Part shown: positions 54,568-62,132 of the stretch, one piece after another
Numbering within the stretch: the first letter of the stretch is position 1
Layout: each line of letters opens with the position of its first letter
Assembly: GCA_947178215.1 (NCBI GenBank)
Contig: CAMWXJ010000013.1
Location: 24,906 to 88,905, forward strand
Length of the DNA stretch: 64,000 nucleotides
DNA from: an uncultured Porphyromonadaceae bacterium
Lineage (GTDB): Bacteria > Bacteroidota > Bacteroidia > Bacteroidales > Muribaculaceae
Direction: 5' to 3'
Made by a program: the position numbers and the translations under genes
The notes under the pieces: generated by a model
Database searches by the model: none
Told to the model about the DNA's origin: nothing
The model's input: only the letters and a program-made list of their open reading frames with translations

Positions 54568-54592
54568 CGTGTTGTTATCCAGAGGGCAGATG

Positions 54593-55795
54593 TCAGAGCG
54601 ACGAGATAATCAGCCTGTTGGCACGGTCGACAGACGAGGTGTCCAGGCTTGCGAGATAGATTTGCGTGGTAGCTTCCGAGTCGTGCCCCATGCCTTCACT
54701 TATGACCGACAACGGGACGCCCTTAAACTTTGCGGCCGATGCCCAGCTGTGGCGGGCAACGTAGAGAGTCAGCGGGATTGTTATTCCCACCATGCCGGCA
54801 ATGGTTTTGAGGTGGTAGTTGATGTTGCAGGCAGCATTGCGATAAACGCACCGCTCGTTAGTCCCGGGATTGCGGATTATCGGCAGCAGATAGCAGGAGG
54901 CGTTTTCTGGATATTTGTCGAGAATAGTCTGCATTTCCCTGGTCCATTTGATAATAAGCTGCTGGCCAGTCTTGCGTCGGCGATAGGTGACGTAGCCATG
55001 GCGGAGGTCGGTTTTTCTCAGAAAAGCCATATCGATGAAGCTCATACCGCGGAGGTAGAAGCTCAGGATGAACATGTCGCGGGCATAGTCGAGGGCGGGA
55101 AGCAGCGAGAGTTCGAGCGTCTTGATTTTTCTGACGGTCGCCAGCGGCAGCGCACGCTTCACGGTCTTGTCTACTCCGGTATATACGTGGCGAAACGGAT
55201 TGCGGTTTTCGATTTTGCCGTTTTCTACCGCACGGTTATACACCGCCCGCAGGATTCTGGTGTAGAAAGAGATGGTGTTTGGCGCCACGCCGCGATTGAT
55301 GTGCCACGCCTCATATCCCTCCATTATCTCCGAGGTTATGCTGTCGAGCATGATATCCTCGTCGCGGCGATACTTCATGAAGCTGTTGAGCGTTGACTTG
55401 TAGGTTTCCGACGTCCTCACCCTGCCGTTAAGTCTGAACTTTACGATAAGACTCTCCATGAAGTTGAACAGAGTGTATTCCTGAGCATAACGGTTGAACT
55501 CGTCGATGACATCGTCGGCAGTATAGGTCAGACCGTTGGTGTCGAGCCTACGGTCAATCCTCATCAGCCGCTCAACATCGCGGCGGATACGCTCGCAGAT
55601 TGAGAGCACAATGGCCCTGCGCTCACTCTCATGAGTAGTCCTGACCATGGAGCGGCTGTCGTCCCACTCCGACGCGAACACTTTGTAACGGGTAAGAAGC
55701 TGTCGCACCTTCCTCTCGTGGATAATCTGATAGTAGATTGCGCCCTCGTGACCTGCGACAGTCGAGGGCCGGAACTTCACTTTTATCGAAGCCAT
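54593..55795 (-). CDS. Tyrosine recombinase, intact, invertase-like Bacteroidota class
   Basis: A 400-residue recombinase. N-terminal arm-binding domain (KVKFRPSTVAGHEGAIYYQI), SAM-like core-binding domain (TYKSTLNSFMKYRRDEDIML), and catalytic domain with Arg in SFYLRGMSFIDMAFL, Lys in YRRRKTGQQ, H-x-x-R as ARHSW, His in GMGHDSEATT and Tyr in QIYLASLD. The RGMSF-DMA pattern is typical of Bacteroidota integrases that include the phase-variation invertases. Base composition is like the chromosome, not like the AT-rich island on the other side of ssrA. It points away from ssrA; no cargo lies between it and rel. Confidence 0.9.
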   Translation of the reverse strand: MASIKVKFRPSTVAGHEGAIYYQIIHERKVRQLLTRYKVFASEWDDSRSMVRTTHESERRAIVLSICERIRRDVERLMRIDRRLDTNGLTYTADDVIDEFNRYAQEYTLFNFMESLIVKFRLNGRVRTSETYKSTLNSFMKYRRDEDIMLDSITSEIMEGYEAWHINRGVAPNTISFYTRILRAVYNRAVENGKIENRNPFRHVYTGVDKTVKRALPLATVRKIKTLELSLLPALDYARDMFILSFYLRGMSFIDMAFLRKTDLRHGYVTYRRRKTGQQLIIKWTREMQTILDKYPENASCYLLPIIRNPGTNERCVYRNAACNINYHLKTIAGMVGITIPLTLYVARHSWASAAKFKGVPLSVISEGMGHDSEATTQIYLASLDTSSVDRANRLIISSL

Positions 55796-55925
55796 AGGAT
55801 TTTGGAATTAATGTATTCATGTTGAAGATACATCAAGAGCTCCGAACTATTTGCAGCCACGGGGCAAGTCGCCCCCGCAAGCCTACGATTTTTTTTGATT
55901 AATTTCGCCCACAGACGAAAAAAAC

Positions 55926-55956
55926 TTGGACAGATGGAAAAGAATGATTAACTTTG
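55926..55956 (+). promoter_or_regulatory. Promoter of ssrA
   Basis: TTGG (55926-55929), 19 bases, TAACTTTG (55949-55956). Transcription would begin around 55961, about 53 bases before the mature tmRNA 5' end. Confidence 0.7.
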
Positions 55957-56111
55957 CGCGTTACAAGCGCACCGACAAGCAAGAGAGCCGTCGGGACGCA
56001 CCACCAACTTCACGGGGCTGACCGGTTTTGACAGCGTGTAGAAGCGGTGTGTAAGCATGCAGAGCGATTCGGTGCCTACGCTCTTTAATCTGAGACATCG
56101 GAAATTCAAAT

Positions 56112-56141
56112 GGCGAAAACAACTACGCTCTCGCTGCCTGA
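56112..56141 (+). other. tmRNA tag-peptide reading frame
   Basis: Codes for GENNYALAA then TGA. Ends in the LAA-type degron recognised by ClpXP-like proteases. Resume codon is GGC at 56112. Confidence 0.9.
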
Positions 56142-56390
56142 TTGAAGCACAGTAAATCGGCTTTATCTCCGCAACAGTTGCGGAGACGAGACATCGCCCG
56201 ATTGTCGTCGTCCCGAGACTAATCGACAAGGCGGTGCAGCTAAATCGGGAATAGGCCCTCCCCTGCCTTGCGGGAGAGCTGAAAATTTAGAGGCTAAGGA
56301 TGAGGATTGGGCGTCGCCGCCCGGCCTCCTCACGACAACAAATCGGCGAATAAGCATGTAGAAAGCATTCTGATTCCGCGTTTGGACGAG

Positions 56391-56412
56391 GGTTCGAATC
56401 CCTCCAGCTCCA
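56391..56412 (+). other. Probable attachment site (attL) of the integrated element
   Basis: The T-arm/acceptor end of ssrA (GGTTCGAATCCCTCCAGCTC plus two bases) lies exactly at the shift from GC-rich to AT-rich DNA, with an integrase gene next to it. Integration at tRNA and tmRNA 3' ends is a well-known habit of tyrosine integrases. No second copy of this sequence was found in the rest of the window, so the right end must lie beyond 64000. The exact core is inferred. Confidence 0.6.
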
Positions 56413-56436
56413 CTCAAGTCTGATGAAAGACAATGA

Positions 56437-56472
56437 AAAATCCTGCAACTCACTGAATTGCAGGATTTTCTA
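56437..56472 (+). terminator. Terminator downstream of ssrA
   Basis: AAAATCCTGCAA (56437-56448) pairs perfectly with TTGCAGGATTTT (56458-56469), with the T-run as part of the stem and tail. Confidence 0.85.
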
Positions 56473-56518
56473 TTATGTAATATAATGAATAAAAATGAAC
56501 ATATAGGTAATATATCAG

Positions 56519-56563
56519 TTGGACTTCTCGTTGGACTTGATATTTTCCAATTCACAAGTCCAA
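56519..56563. repeat. Repeated TTGGACTT motifs upstream of the integrase gene
   Basis: TTGGACTT occurs at 56519-56526 and 56531-56538 in direct orientation (12-base period) and as AAGTCCAA at 56556-56563 in inverted orientation. Placed between attL and the integrase gene, they resemble arm-type integrase binding sites (inference). Confidence 0.5.
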
Positions 56564-56668
56564 CAGACTTCCTTATATTTCATTGATATTCAATATTTTG
56601 CACTTGTGTAATCTGCTAATAATCAAAACCTTTGCACTATTGAAAACAACAATAAAAATCATAGTGTA

Positions 56669-57861
56669 ATGGAAACAATTTTATTCTTTATCAAAAGAAA
56701 AAAGCTTCTGAAAGATGGTACTGCATCCATCTTTGTAAGAGTTACATCTGGCAAACTCTCAGCCGAAGTTGCAACGGGAAAGAGTGTTCTGCCATCCCAA
56801 TGGGTGGCAACTAAAGGCAGAGCAAAAGGTAATACACTTAAAACAAAACAAGTTAATGCCTTTCTAGATCAAATGGAATACACTCTGCATGATTTGACAC
56901 TTCAAATCCAAAGAGAGGGTAAACAGGTTAGTGCGAAAGAGATTTTGAACAGATACAAAAATCTTAATGTGCCTAAGATTGGAATTTTGGCTTTATATGC
57001 CGAGCATAATCAGGAACAGAAAGAACTTATAGGCATATCTGTTGCTCTTGGTACATATAAAAGGCATGAAACATCAATGAAACTCTTTCAGGAGTTTCTT
57101 ATGTTCAAGTACAAAGCCAAAGATATTCCTGTCAATGAGGTTGATGTGGATATGTTGAAAAAATATCAGCATTATTTAATGACGGTCAGGCATAATAACA
57201 ATAATACCACTGTTAAGTACCTCAGAAATCTCGGCAAAGTTCTTAATTTAGCTGTAACCAAGAAGTTAATTCAAACGTCTGCATTGGAAGAATTGAAATT
57301 GAAGATAGAACCTGTTGATAAGGCTTCTTGAATAAAACGGAACTTGCCAAACTTGCAGAGAAAGAATTTGACGTGGTTAGGCTTGAACAGGTTAGGGATG
57401 TCTTTCTATTTTGCTGTTATACAGGACTTGCCTATGTAGATGTCCATTCATTAACAAATGATGAAATAGTTGCAGATGGAGATAGGCTATGGATACGCAA
57501 GGCAAGACACAAGACTAGTGTAATGTGTCATATTCCAATCATTAAACCCGCAAGAGATATTCTAAATAAATATGCCTCATTTGTTCCAACGACAGGTAAG
57601 TTATTGCCTGTTCTATCCAATCAAAAGATGAACGCATATCTTAAGGAAATAGCGGCTATTGTTGGTATTGAAAAGGATTTAACGACACACCTCGCCCGGC
57701 ATACCTTTGCTACTACAGTTACACTCGCAAATCATGTCTCAATAGAGAATGTATCCAAAATGTTAGGTCATTCAAGCATTAGGATGACACAACATTATGC
57801 GAGAATTTTAGACGCATCAATTGAGAATGAGATGATGAATGTAGAAAAGAATTATGAGTAA
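56669..57861 (+). pseudogene. Tyrosine integrase, split by a frameshift
   Basis: Two frames make up one protein of about 400 residues. The first (56669-57331) holds the arm-binding domain (IFVRVTSGKLSAEVATGKS) and the SAM-like core-binding domain, and stops at TGA after KIEPVDKAS. The second (from TTG 57328 to 57861) holds the catalytic domain: FLFCCYTGLAYVDV (where the usual first Arg is absent, as in IntDOT-like enzymes), KTSVMCHIPI, HLARHTFATTV, GHSSIRMTQHYARI. Restoring one base near GCTTCTTGAAT gives the natural junction DKAFLNKTEL. It may be a decayed gene, a sequencing error or, less likely, programmed frameshifting. It points into the island from the ssrA end. Confidence 0.82.
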
Positions 57862-57873
57862 GACCTTATCCAA

Positions 57874-57912
57874 AATCCCCTGTTTTCTGCTACGGAGACA
57901 GGGGATTGTTCT
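57874..57912 (+). terminator. Terminator after the integrase
   Basis: AATCCCCTGT (57874-57883) pairs perfectly with ACAGGGGATT (57898-57907), followed by GTTCT. Confidence 0.75.
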
Positions 57913-58217
57913 ATCTGCACATATTAAATAGTATAACTAAATTTACTGCTTTTGACTTATTTTTTAATGCTTTAGAAAGACCTATTTTACCCATGAAGAT
58001 TACATAAAACATTATCCAAAATAATTTTTTCTGAAATTTTTTGAAGTTTGATTGAATTATTACGAGCGTGGAATACTCCAACTGCACCCTCCCCATCACT
58101 TAGCCAGTGGGGATACTCCCCCTATGCTATTTACAAGTGGAGCTAATTACTTCTCCTCTGTAGCTAACAAACCAAGCAGTTGGACATTCCGCTGTACAAC
58201 AATAAATCATCAAACAA
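57908..58217. other. AT-rich gene-free stretch with alternative hairpins
   Basis: No credible gene. Near 58090-58121 there are two mutually exclusive hairpins sharing one GGGG: CCCCATCACT with AGTGGGG (bulged), and GGGGATACTCCCC. Probably the leader/promoter region of the following small gene. Confidence 0.4.
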
Positions 58218-58487
58218 ATGGATAATCTAAAGTTCGTTGAAACCCTGTCTGTAGCAGAGTTCAAGGCACAGAAGAATGTGCAGAAAATTGAGGTGAAACA
58301 AAATCCTCACAATGGCAAATGCTTCTTCGTATATGGATGTGAAGTAGGCGCAGTAAGTGAAAAGTTCCTCAAAGGAAAACTCACAAATCCTGTAATCTCA
58401 CAGGTATGCTCCGCTGAAACAGGTGATATGTTCTACCTGTTGCATCAGCAGGGAGAAGGAGGTGCGCCTGTCTTGGCTACTCTCTGA
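58218..58487 (+). CDS. Small mobile-element protein of unknown function
   Basis: An 89-residue soluble protein: KFVETLSVAEFKAQKNVQK, a central VKQNPHNGKCFFVYGCE, then NPVISQVCSAETGDMFYLLHQ. Proteins of this type are, from memory, frequent beside Sak4-like and DUF3871 genes in Bacteroidota phages and conjugative elements. The same fold appears as the C-terminal part of the WG-repeat protein further right (residues about 144-214 there), an unexpected link. Transcribed before a strong terminator at 58511-58540. Confidence 0.7.
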   Translation: MDNLKFVETLSVAEFKAQKNVQKIEVKQNPHNGKCFFVYGCEVGAVSEKFLKGKLTNPVISQVCSAETGDMFYLLHQQGEGGAPVLATL

Positions 58488-58510
58488 CTCTATATAGGCA
58501 GACGAAAAGG

Positions 58511-58540
58511 GCAAGGGGGAGAAATCCCTCTTGCTTTTTT
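58511..58540 (+). terminator. Terminator after the small protein gene
   Basis: GCAAGGGGGA (58511-58520), GAAA loop, TCCCTCTTGC (58525-58534), then six T. A textbook intrinsic terminator. Confidence 0.92.
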
Positions 58541-58579
58541 ATTTCTAAAAAATCTAAAACACTAAATTTTTAATACAAT

Positions 58580-59482
58580 ATGCAGTTACGAAAATCATCC
58601 AAGAAGCAAGCAAAGATAAAGCTTGCTCTTCAAGGCTGTGCAGGTAGTGGCAAGACCTACTCAGCTCTGCTCTTAGCCTATGGGCTATGTGGCGATTGGA
58701 CTAAGATTGCAGTTATAGACAGTGAGAATAACTCTGCTGATCTATATGCTCACTTAGGACAATACAATGTTCTCCCTCTTGAGGGAAAGTATGACCCCGA
58801 AACATACATTGATGCCATCAAGGTATGTGAAAAGGCAGGTATGGAAGTTATCATCATAGATTCCATGAGTCAGTGTTGGGATAATCTTCTTGAATATCAT
58901 GCCTGTCTGCCAGGCAATTCTTTCACCAACTGGCAAAAGGTCACTCCGAGAATGACCTCTCTTATTCAGATGATACTTGGAGTAAACTGTCATGTAATCT
59001 CCACTATGAGGTGCAAGCAGGATTATGTCCTGTCAGAGAAGAACGGCAAAATGGTTCCTGAAAAGGTGGGCTTAAAGGCTGTAATGAGAGATGGAATAGA
59101 TTATGAGTACACCATAGTCTTTGACATCAACATGAAGCACCAAGCCATAGCATCTAAGGACAGAACCAATCTCTTTGCCAATAAGCCGGAATTCACTATC
59201 ACACCAACTACAGGCAGGATAATACTTGATTGGTGTAATGATGGTGTCACTTTGGAAATGATAAGGGCTGAAATCTCCAAGGCTGAAACCATCGAGCAAC
59301 TGACCTCAGTCTATCAGCAGTACCCCGAATGGAATCAGCAGTTATTGGCTGACTTCACCAAAAGAAAGACTGAGCTTATACAGCCTAAGTCTGAAACTCA
59401 GCCTATCAGTTATCAACCCAACTTCACAAGGATAAACCATGCAGACCGCAGTATCAACTTTGCAGCTTCAGCCTGTCAGTAG
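58580..59482 (+). CDS. RecA-like ATPase of phage/ICE type (Sak4-like recombination protein)
   Basis: A 300-residue P-loop NTPase: Walker A GCAGSGKT (19-26), Walker B VIIIDSMSQCW near residue 94, and a RecA-like core with GLKAVMRDGIDYEYTIVFDI. Resembles the AAA_24/Sak4 group of phage single-strand annealing proteins that promote homologous recombination. The C-terminal 60 residues (ISKAETIEQLTSVYQQYPEW) form a helical tail. Its end overlaps the DUF3871 gene by 44 bases, in another frame, indicating translational coupling. AT-rich island gene. Confidence 0.85.
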   Translation: MQLRKSSKKQAKIKLALQGCAGSGKTYSALLLAYGLCGDWTKIAVIDSENNSADLYAHLGQYNVLPLEGKYDPETYIDAIKVCEKAGMEVIIIDSMSQCWDNLLEYHACLPGNSFTNWQKVTPRMTSLIQMILGVNCHVISTMRCKQDYVLSEKNGKMVPEKVGLKAVMRDGIDYEYTIVFDINMKHQAIASKDRTNLFANKPEFTITPTTGRIILDWCNDGVTLEMIRAEISKAETIEQLTSVYQQYPEWNQQLLADFTKRKTELIQPKSETQPISYQPNFTRINHADRSINFAASACQ

Positions 59483-60503
59483 GTTCAATACCTTTCCAAG
59501 CAGGCTGAATGACAGCTTCAGACCTCCCATTGAGGTTGAGGCTGTAGAGGTTGTGGAGGACATTATCACTCCACAATTCACCAAGAGGCTTCCTTTTATA
59601 GAAGCCAACACAAAAGAGGTTACAATAAATCATCTGAAAGATGAATGTGTAGTACCGGTGTTCTCAAAGGACAATGAAATCACTATATCCCACCCAGCTT
59701 TCATTGAGGCAGTGTGGAGTGCCGCATCAAAAGTCTTTCCAAGAGAAAGCATCGAGAAGCCATCCATCCGAGTAAGCCATGTAATCAAGGGCAGAACTCC
59801 CGAAGCAATCCACAAGAATGTAAAGGAATTGCTTGATGAAGATAAAACTATCTATTATGAACGCATGATGTTCTGCTTTGAAATACCCTCAATCTGTGAG
59901 GATATTCGTGGCAATAGACTCAACCTTACTATAGGTGGGGTAAGAGCCTATAATCACGAAAATCTCTACTCCAAAAAGGGCATGGAGAAGTTCAAAATCT
60001 TCATTGGTTTCAAGAACATGGTATGCTGTAATCTATGTGTCAGTACAGATGGTTACCAGTCAGAACTCAAATGTATGGATGTAAGAGGTCTTTTCAACTC
60101 GGCTGTAGCCCTGTTCCAAGACTATAATATGGCTAAACATCTGTATGAGATGGGCGGCTTGCAAGAGAGTTATATGACGGAACATCAGTTTGCTCAATTT
60201 TTGGGTAAATCACGTTTATATGGCTTTCTGCCTAAGGCTGAACAGAAGAAACTTCCTCAGATGCTTATGACCGACACTCAGATTGGCATGATAGCACGAG
60301 CATACTACAATGATGAAAGTTTCTCTGTACCAAATGGCAGCAAGGAAATCAATATGTGGAATGTTTATAATCTCCTTACAGGAGCCAATAAGTCTTCCTA
60401 TATTGATAACTTCTTAGATAGAAGTCTCAATGCAGCTCAACTTGCCGAAGGACTCAACAAGGCACTATATGGTGATTGTGAATACTCATGGTTCATCAAA
60501 TAG
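59439..60503 (+). CDS. DUF3871 family mobile-element protein
   Basis: A 354-residue protein recognised as DUF3871, found with Sak4-like proteins in Bacteroidota mobile elements. Recognisable parts: HVIKGRTPEAIHKNVKELL, YYERMMFCFEIPSICEDI, LNLTIGGVRAYNHENLYSK, VYNLLTGANKSSYIDNFLDR. No catalytic motif; probably DNA-binding or part of the recombination module. Starts inside the previous gene (44-base overlap). Confidence 0.8.
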   Translation: MQTAVSTLQLQPVSRFNTFPSRLNDSFRPPIEVEAVEVVEDIITPQFTKRLPFIEANTKEVTINHLKDECVVPVFSKDNEITISHPAFIEAVWSAASKVFPRESIEKPSIRVSHVIKGRTPEAIHKNVKELLDEDKTIYYERMMFCFEIPSICEDIRGNRLNLTIGGVRAYNHENLYSKKGMEKFKIFIGFKNMVCCNLCVSTDGYQSELKCMDVRGLFNSAVALFQDYNMAKHLYEMGGLQESYMTEHQFAQFLGKSRLYGFLPKAEQKKLPQMLMTDTQIGMIARAYYNDESFSVPNGSKEINMWNVYNLLTGANKSSYIDNFLDRSLNAAQLAEGLNKALYGDCEYSWFIK

Positions 60504-60507
60504 TTAT

Positions 60508-60606
60508 ATGGCAGAATTTTGCATTAATCTTGTGATTATTTTGCTCTCAATCTTCTTTATCGGCTTATTCTACGATGATGATAGAAAGGACAAGCATAAT
60601 AATTAA
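60508..60606 (+). CDS. Very small single-pass membrane protein
   Basis: ATG at 60508, stop TAA at 60604: 32 residues. A hydrophobic helix (CINLVIILLSIFFIGLFY) is followed by a charged tail DDDRKDKHNN. It sits 4 bases after the DUF3871 stop, so it is read in the same transcript. Family unknown; short transmembrane proteins are often overlooked. Expression is unproven. Confidence 0.5.
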   Translation: MAEFCINLVIILLSIFFIGLFYDDDRKDKHNN

Positions 60607-60610
60607 GATT

Positions 60611-60817
60611 ATGGAACCGAGATTTATAATAATCATGGACTTCTCTACTGGGGAACTAATCAAAATCAGACTGACAGATGAGCAACTTTCTGCATCAGAA
60701 GAATATGAAGATTTTGGAGAGTACATTTCCACTCTTGAGGAAGAATATGATTTCAGACTAAAAGATTGTCTATACATGACCTGTCAGAGCCTATCTGAAA
60801 GGAACTATAATCTTTAA
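60611..60817 (+). CDS. Small acidic protein of unknown function
   Basis: A 68-residue protein when started at ATG 60611, 4 bases after the small membrane protein; the frame also has ATGs at 60575 and 60578. Acidic and Tyr-rich in the middle (SEEYEDFGEYISTLEEEYDF). Last gene of the recombination-module operon, before a terminator at 60897-60940. No motif recognised. Confidence 0.6.
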   Translation: MEPRFIIIMDFSTGELIKIRLTDEQLSASEEYEDFGEYISTLEEEYDFRLKDCLYMTCQSLSERNYNL

Positions 60818-60896
60818 TCCCCCATGATTTCTTATTCATTATGATAGGAAATTTTCGCCCTTGAAAATGAATCACCATTTGTGATTTGTTGTTGTG

Positions 60897-60942
60897 TGCT
60901 CCAATCTCTGTAACTTTACAGTTGGATTGGAGCATTTATTCT
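60897..60942 (+). terminator. Terminator of the recombination-module operon
   Basis: TGCTCCAATC (60897-60906) pairs with GATTGGAGCA (60925-60934), with an inner CTGTAA/TTACAG stem, followed by TTTATTCTTT. Confidence 0.85.
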
Positions 60943-61017
60943 TTGTAAACAAGCGTATTGCCCACACCTGAGTAGAATGATATGGCTCTATTAATAGTGT
61001 TATATGGTTCTTAATAA

Positions 61018-61049
61018 TTTGTTTATGTCCTGCATATTAGCTAATTTTG
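61018..61049 (+). promoter_or_regulatory. Strong Bacteroidota promoter in gene-free region
   Basis: TTTG (61018-61021), 20 bases, TAATTTTG (61042-61049). Ideal spacing. Transcription would begin near 61055, but the next protein gene begins 260 bases later. Confidence 0.75.
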
Positions 61050-61054
61050 CATCG

Positions 61055-61218
61055 TAAATAAAATCATTAACAGCCAATGAAGTAAAACTATTATAAAGAC
61101 ATATTGAAAAGAGTGTTTCACTTTTTACTTGATGTTTTCTGAAAAATCGCCAATTTAACAGAAGTAACCATCGCAGTAGAAAGGAAATGCTTGCACCTAC
61201 ATAGGTGTGGGCTTTTTC
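61055..61218 (+). ncRNA. Candidate small RNA or attenuated leader
   Basis: Bounded by the promoter at 61018-61049 and an intrinsic terminator: GCTTGCACCT (61189-61198), ACAT loop, AGGTGTGGGC (61203-61212), then TTTTT. About 160 nucleotides with no credible reading frame. It may be an independent sRNA, or a leader whose terminator controls entry into the WG-repeat operon downstream. No known RNA family recognised. Confidence 0.45.
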
Positions 61219-61287
61219 TTGTTGCATGGTTACAGGTGTTTGGCGATACCTTCAGAATAGCAATAAGTATCATAAAGCCTACACCTT

Positions 61288-61309
61288 CTTTTTGCTGTGT
61301 CGCAAAAAG
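61288..61309 (+). promoter_or_regulatory. Hairpin at the ribosome-binding site of the WG-repeat gene
   Basis: CTTTTTGC (61288-61295) and GCAAAAAG (61302-61309) are perfect inverted repeats around a 6-base loop. The right arm contains the purine-rich AAAAAG stretch just before ATG 61315, so the fold would hide the ribosome site. Confidence 0.5.
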
Positions 61310-61314
61310 AGCCT

Positions 61315-62112
61315 ATGGAGATATACAAAGAAAATGGTTTGTACGGACTAAAGAATGATTGTGGAGAGGTTATCATTTCTCCGCAATATAGTGAATTTTA
61401 TCCATTCTCATGTGGATTAGCTTGTGTAAGAAACAGGAATTATCACTATGCGTACATAGATTGTAACAATAAACCTATCGTGCCATTTGGTAGATATATA
61501 TGGATTGATCCTTATTTTACCTGTGGGTATGCACGAGTAATTCAATACAGCGTAAAAGAAGATAAGCAATATTGGGGGATTATCAATACAATGGGGTTCA
61601 TTGTAGTGCAGTGTGAATATGATAATATCTGGACTCTTAATGAAGGATATATTGATAATCTCAAAGCAGTCAAGAATGGCAAAGAGTGCAGGATAAACTT
61701 AAGAAAGTTTGATAAAAAAATAGTCTTAGATGGACTTAAATACATTAGAACTTACACAATTGATGAGTTTAAAGCTGAATTTAATGTAAGTAGAATATTT
61801 GTAAAAGTTAATCATCATAATGTTATTTTATTCTATTTTGGCACAAATATCAGTGTAGTTTCCAATGATAATTATTTGTTAAACCCTGTAATATCTATAG
61901 TCTGCAATAGTGCTGGTAAAATATTCTGCCTACTACACAATCGAGATAATACTGGAAAGATGCGAGTGAAACAATTGATAAAAACATCAAACAAAATCGT
62001 TCCAATCAATTCAAGAGATTACGACTACAACAATGACTATAATAAATATATTGAGGAGTCAAGACTTGATGCCTTTGAGGGAGATGAGAGTAACTACTGG
62101 AATATTGACTAA
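61315..62112 (+). CDS. WG-repeat protein with C-terminal mobile-element domain
   Basis: A 265-residue protein. Residues 1-105 contain WG/beta-hairpin repeats (NGLYGLKNDCGEVIISPQY, YWGIINTMGFIVVQCEYDNI). Residues about 144-214 resemble the whole 89-residue protein at 58218-58487: an EFKA..NV start, a VK.N.HN centre, NPVIS.VC and a LLH end. The last 50 residues are acidic. ATG 61315 has the purine-rich AAAAAGAG upstream; GTG 61297 is an alternative. No signal peptide. First gene of a four-gene operon (gap 20 bases to the next). Confidence 0.75.
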   Translation: MEIYKENGLYGLKNDCGEVIISPQYSEFYPFSCGLACVRNRNYHYAYIDCNNKPIVPFGRYIWIDPYFTCGYARVIQYSVKEDKQYWGIINTMGFIVVQCEYDNIWTLNEGYIDNLKAVKNGKECRINLRKFDKKIVLDGLKYIRTYTIDEFKAEFNVSRIFVKVNHHNVILFYFGTNISVVSNDNYLLNPVISIVCNSAGKIFCLLHNRDNTGKMRVKQLIKTSNKIVPINSRDYDYNNDYNKYIEESRLDAFEGDESNYWNID

Positions 62113-62132
62113 GTGGCAAAGGAAAGAATAAT

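Larger units (their letters stand above)
56014..56412 (+). ncRNA. ssrA: tmRNA (SsrA)
   Basis: The 5' end GGGGCTGACCGGTTTTGAC and 3' end GTTCGAATCCCTCCAGCTCC are the tRNA-Ala-like halves; GGGGCTG pairs with CAGCTCC to form the acceptor stem, and the T-arm loop TTCGAATC is intact. Internal tag frame 56112-56141 reads GGC GAA AAC AAC TAC GCT CTC GCT GCC TGA, i.e. GENNYALAA plus the alanine carried by tmRNA. CCA is not encoded. It frees stalled ribosomes and marks the product for proteolysis. Chromosomal GC-rich sequence ends here: the DNA beyond is AT-rich, consistent with an element inserted at its 3' end. Confidence 0.95.

Noticed and set aside
56163..56555. 130-codon minus-strand frame across the tmRNA
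   Set aside because: It lies over a clear tmRNA and has no protein-like features.
57908..58217. CRISPR array or replication origin in the AT-rich gap
   Set aside because: No regularly spaced repeats or iterons are seen; only small hairpins.
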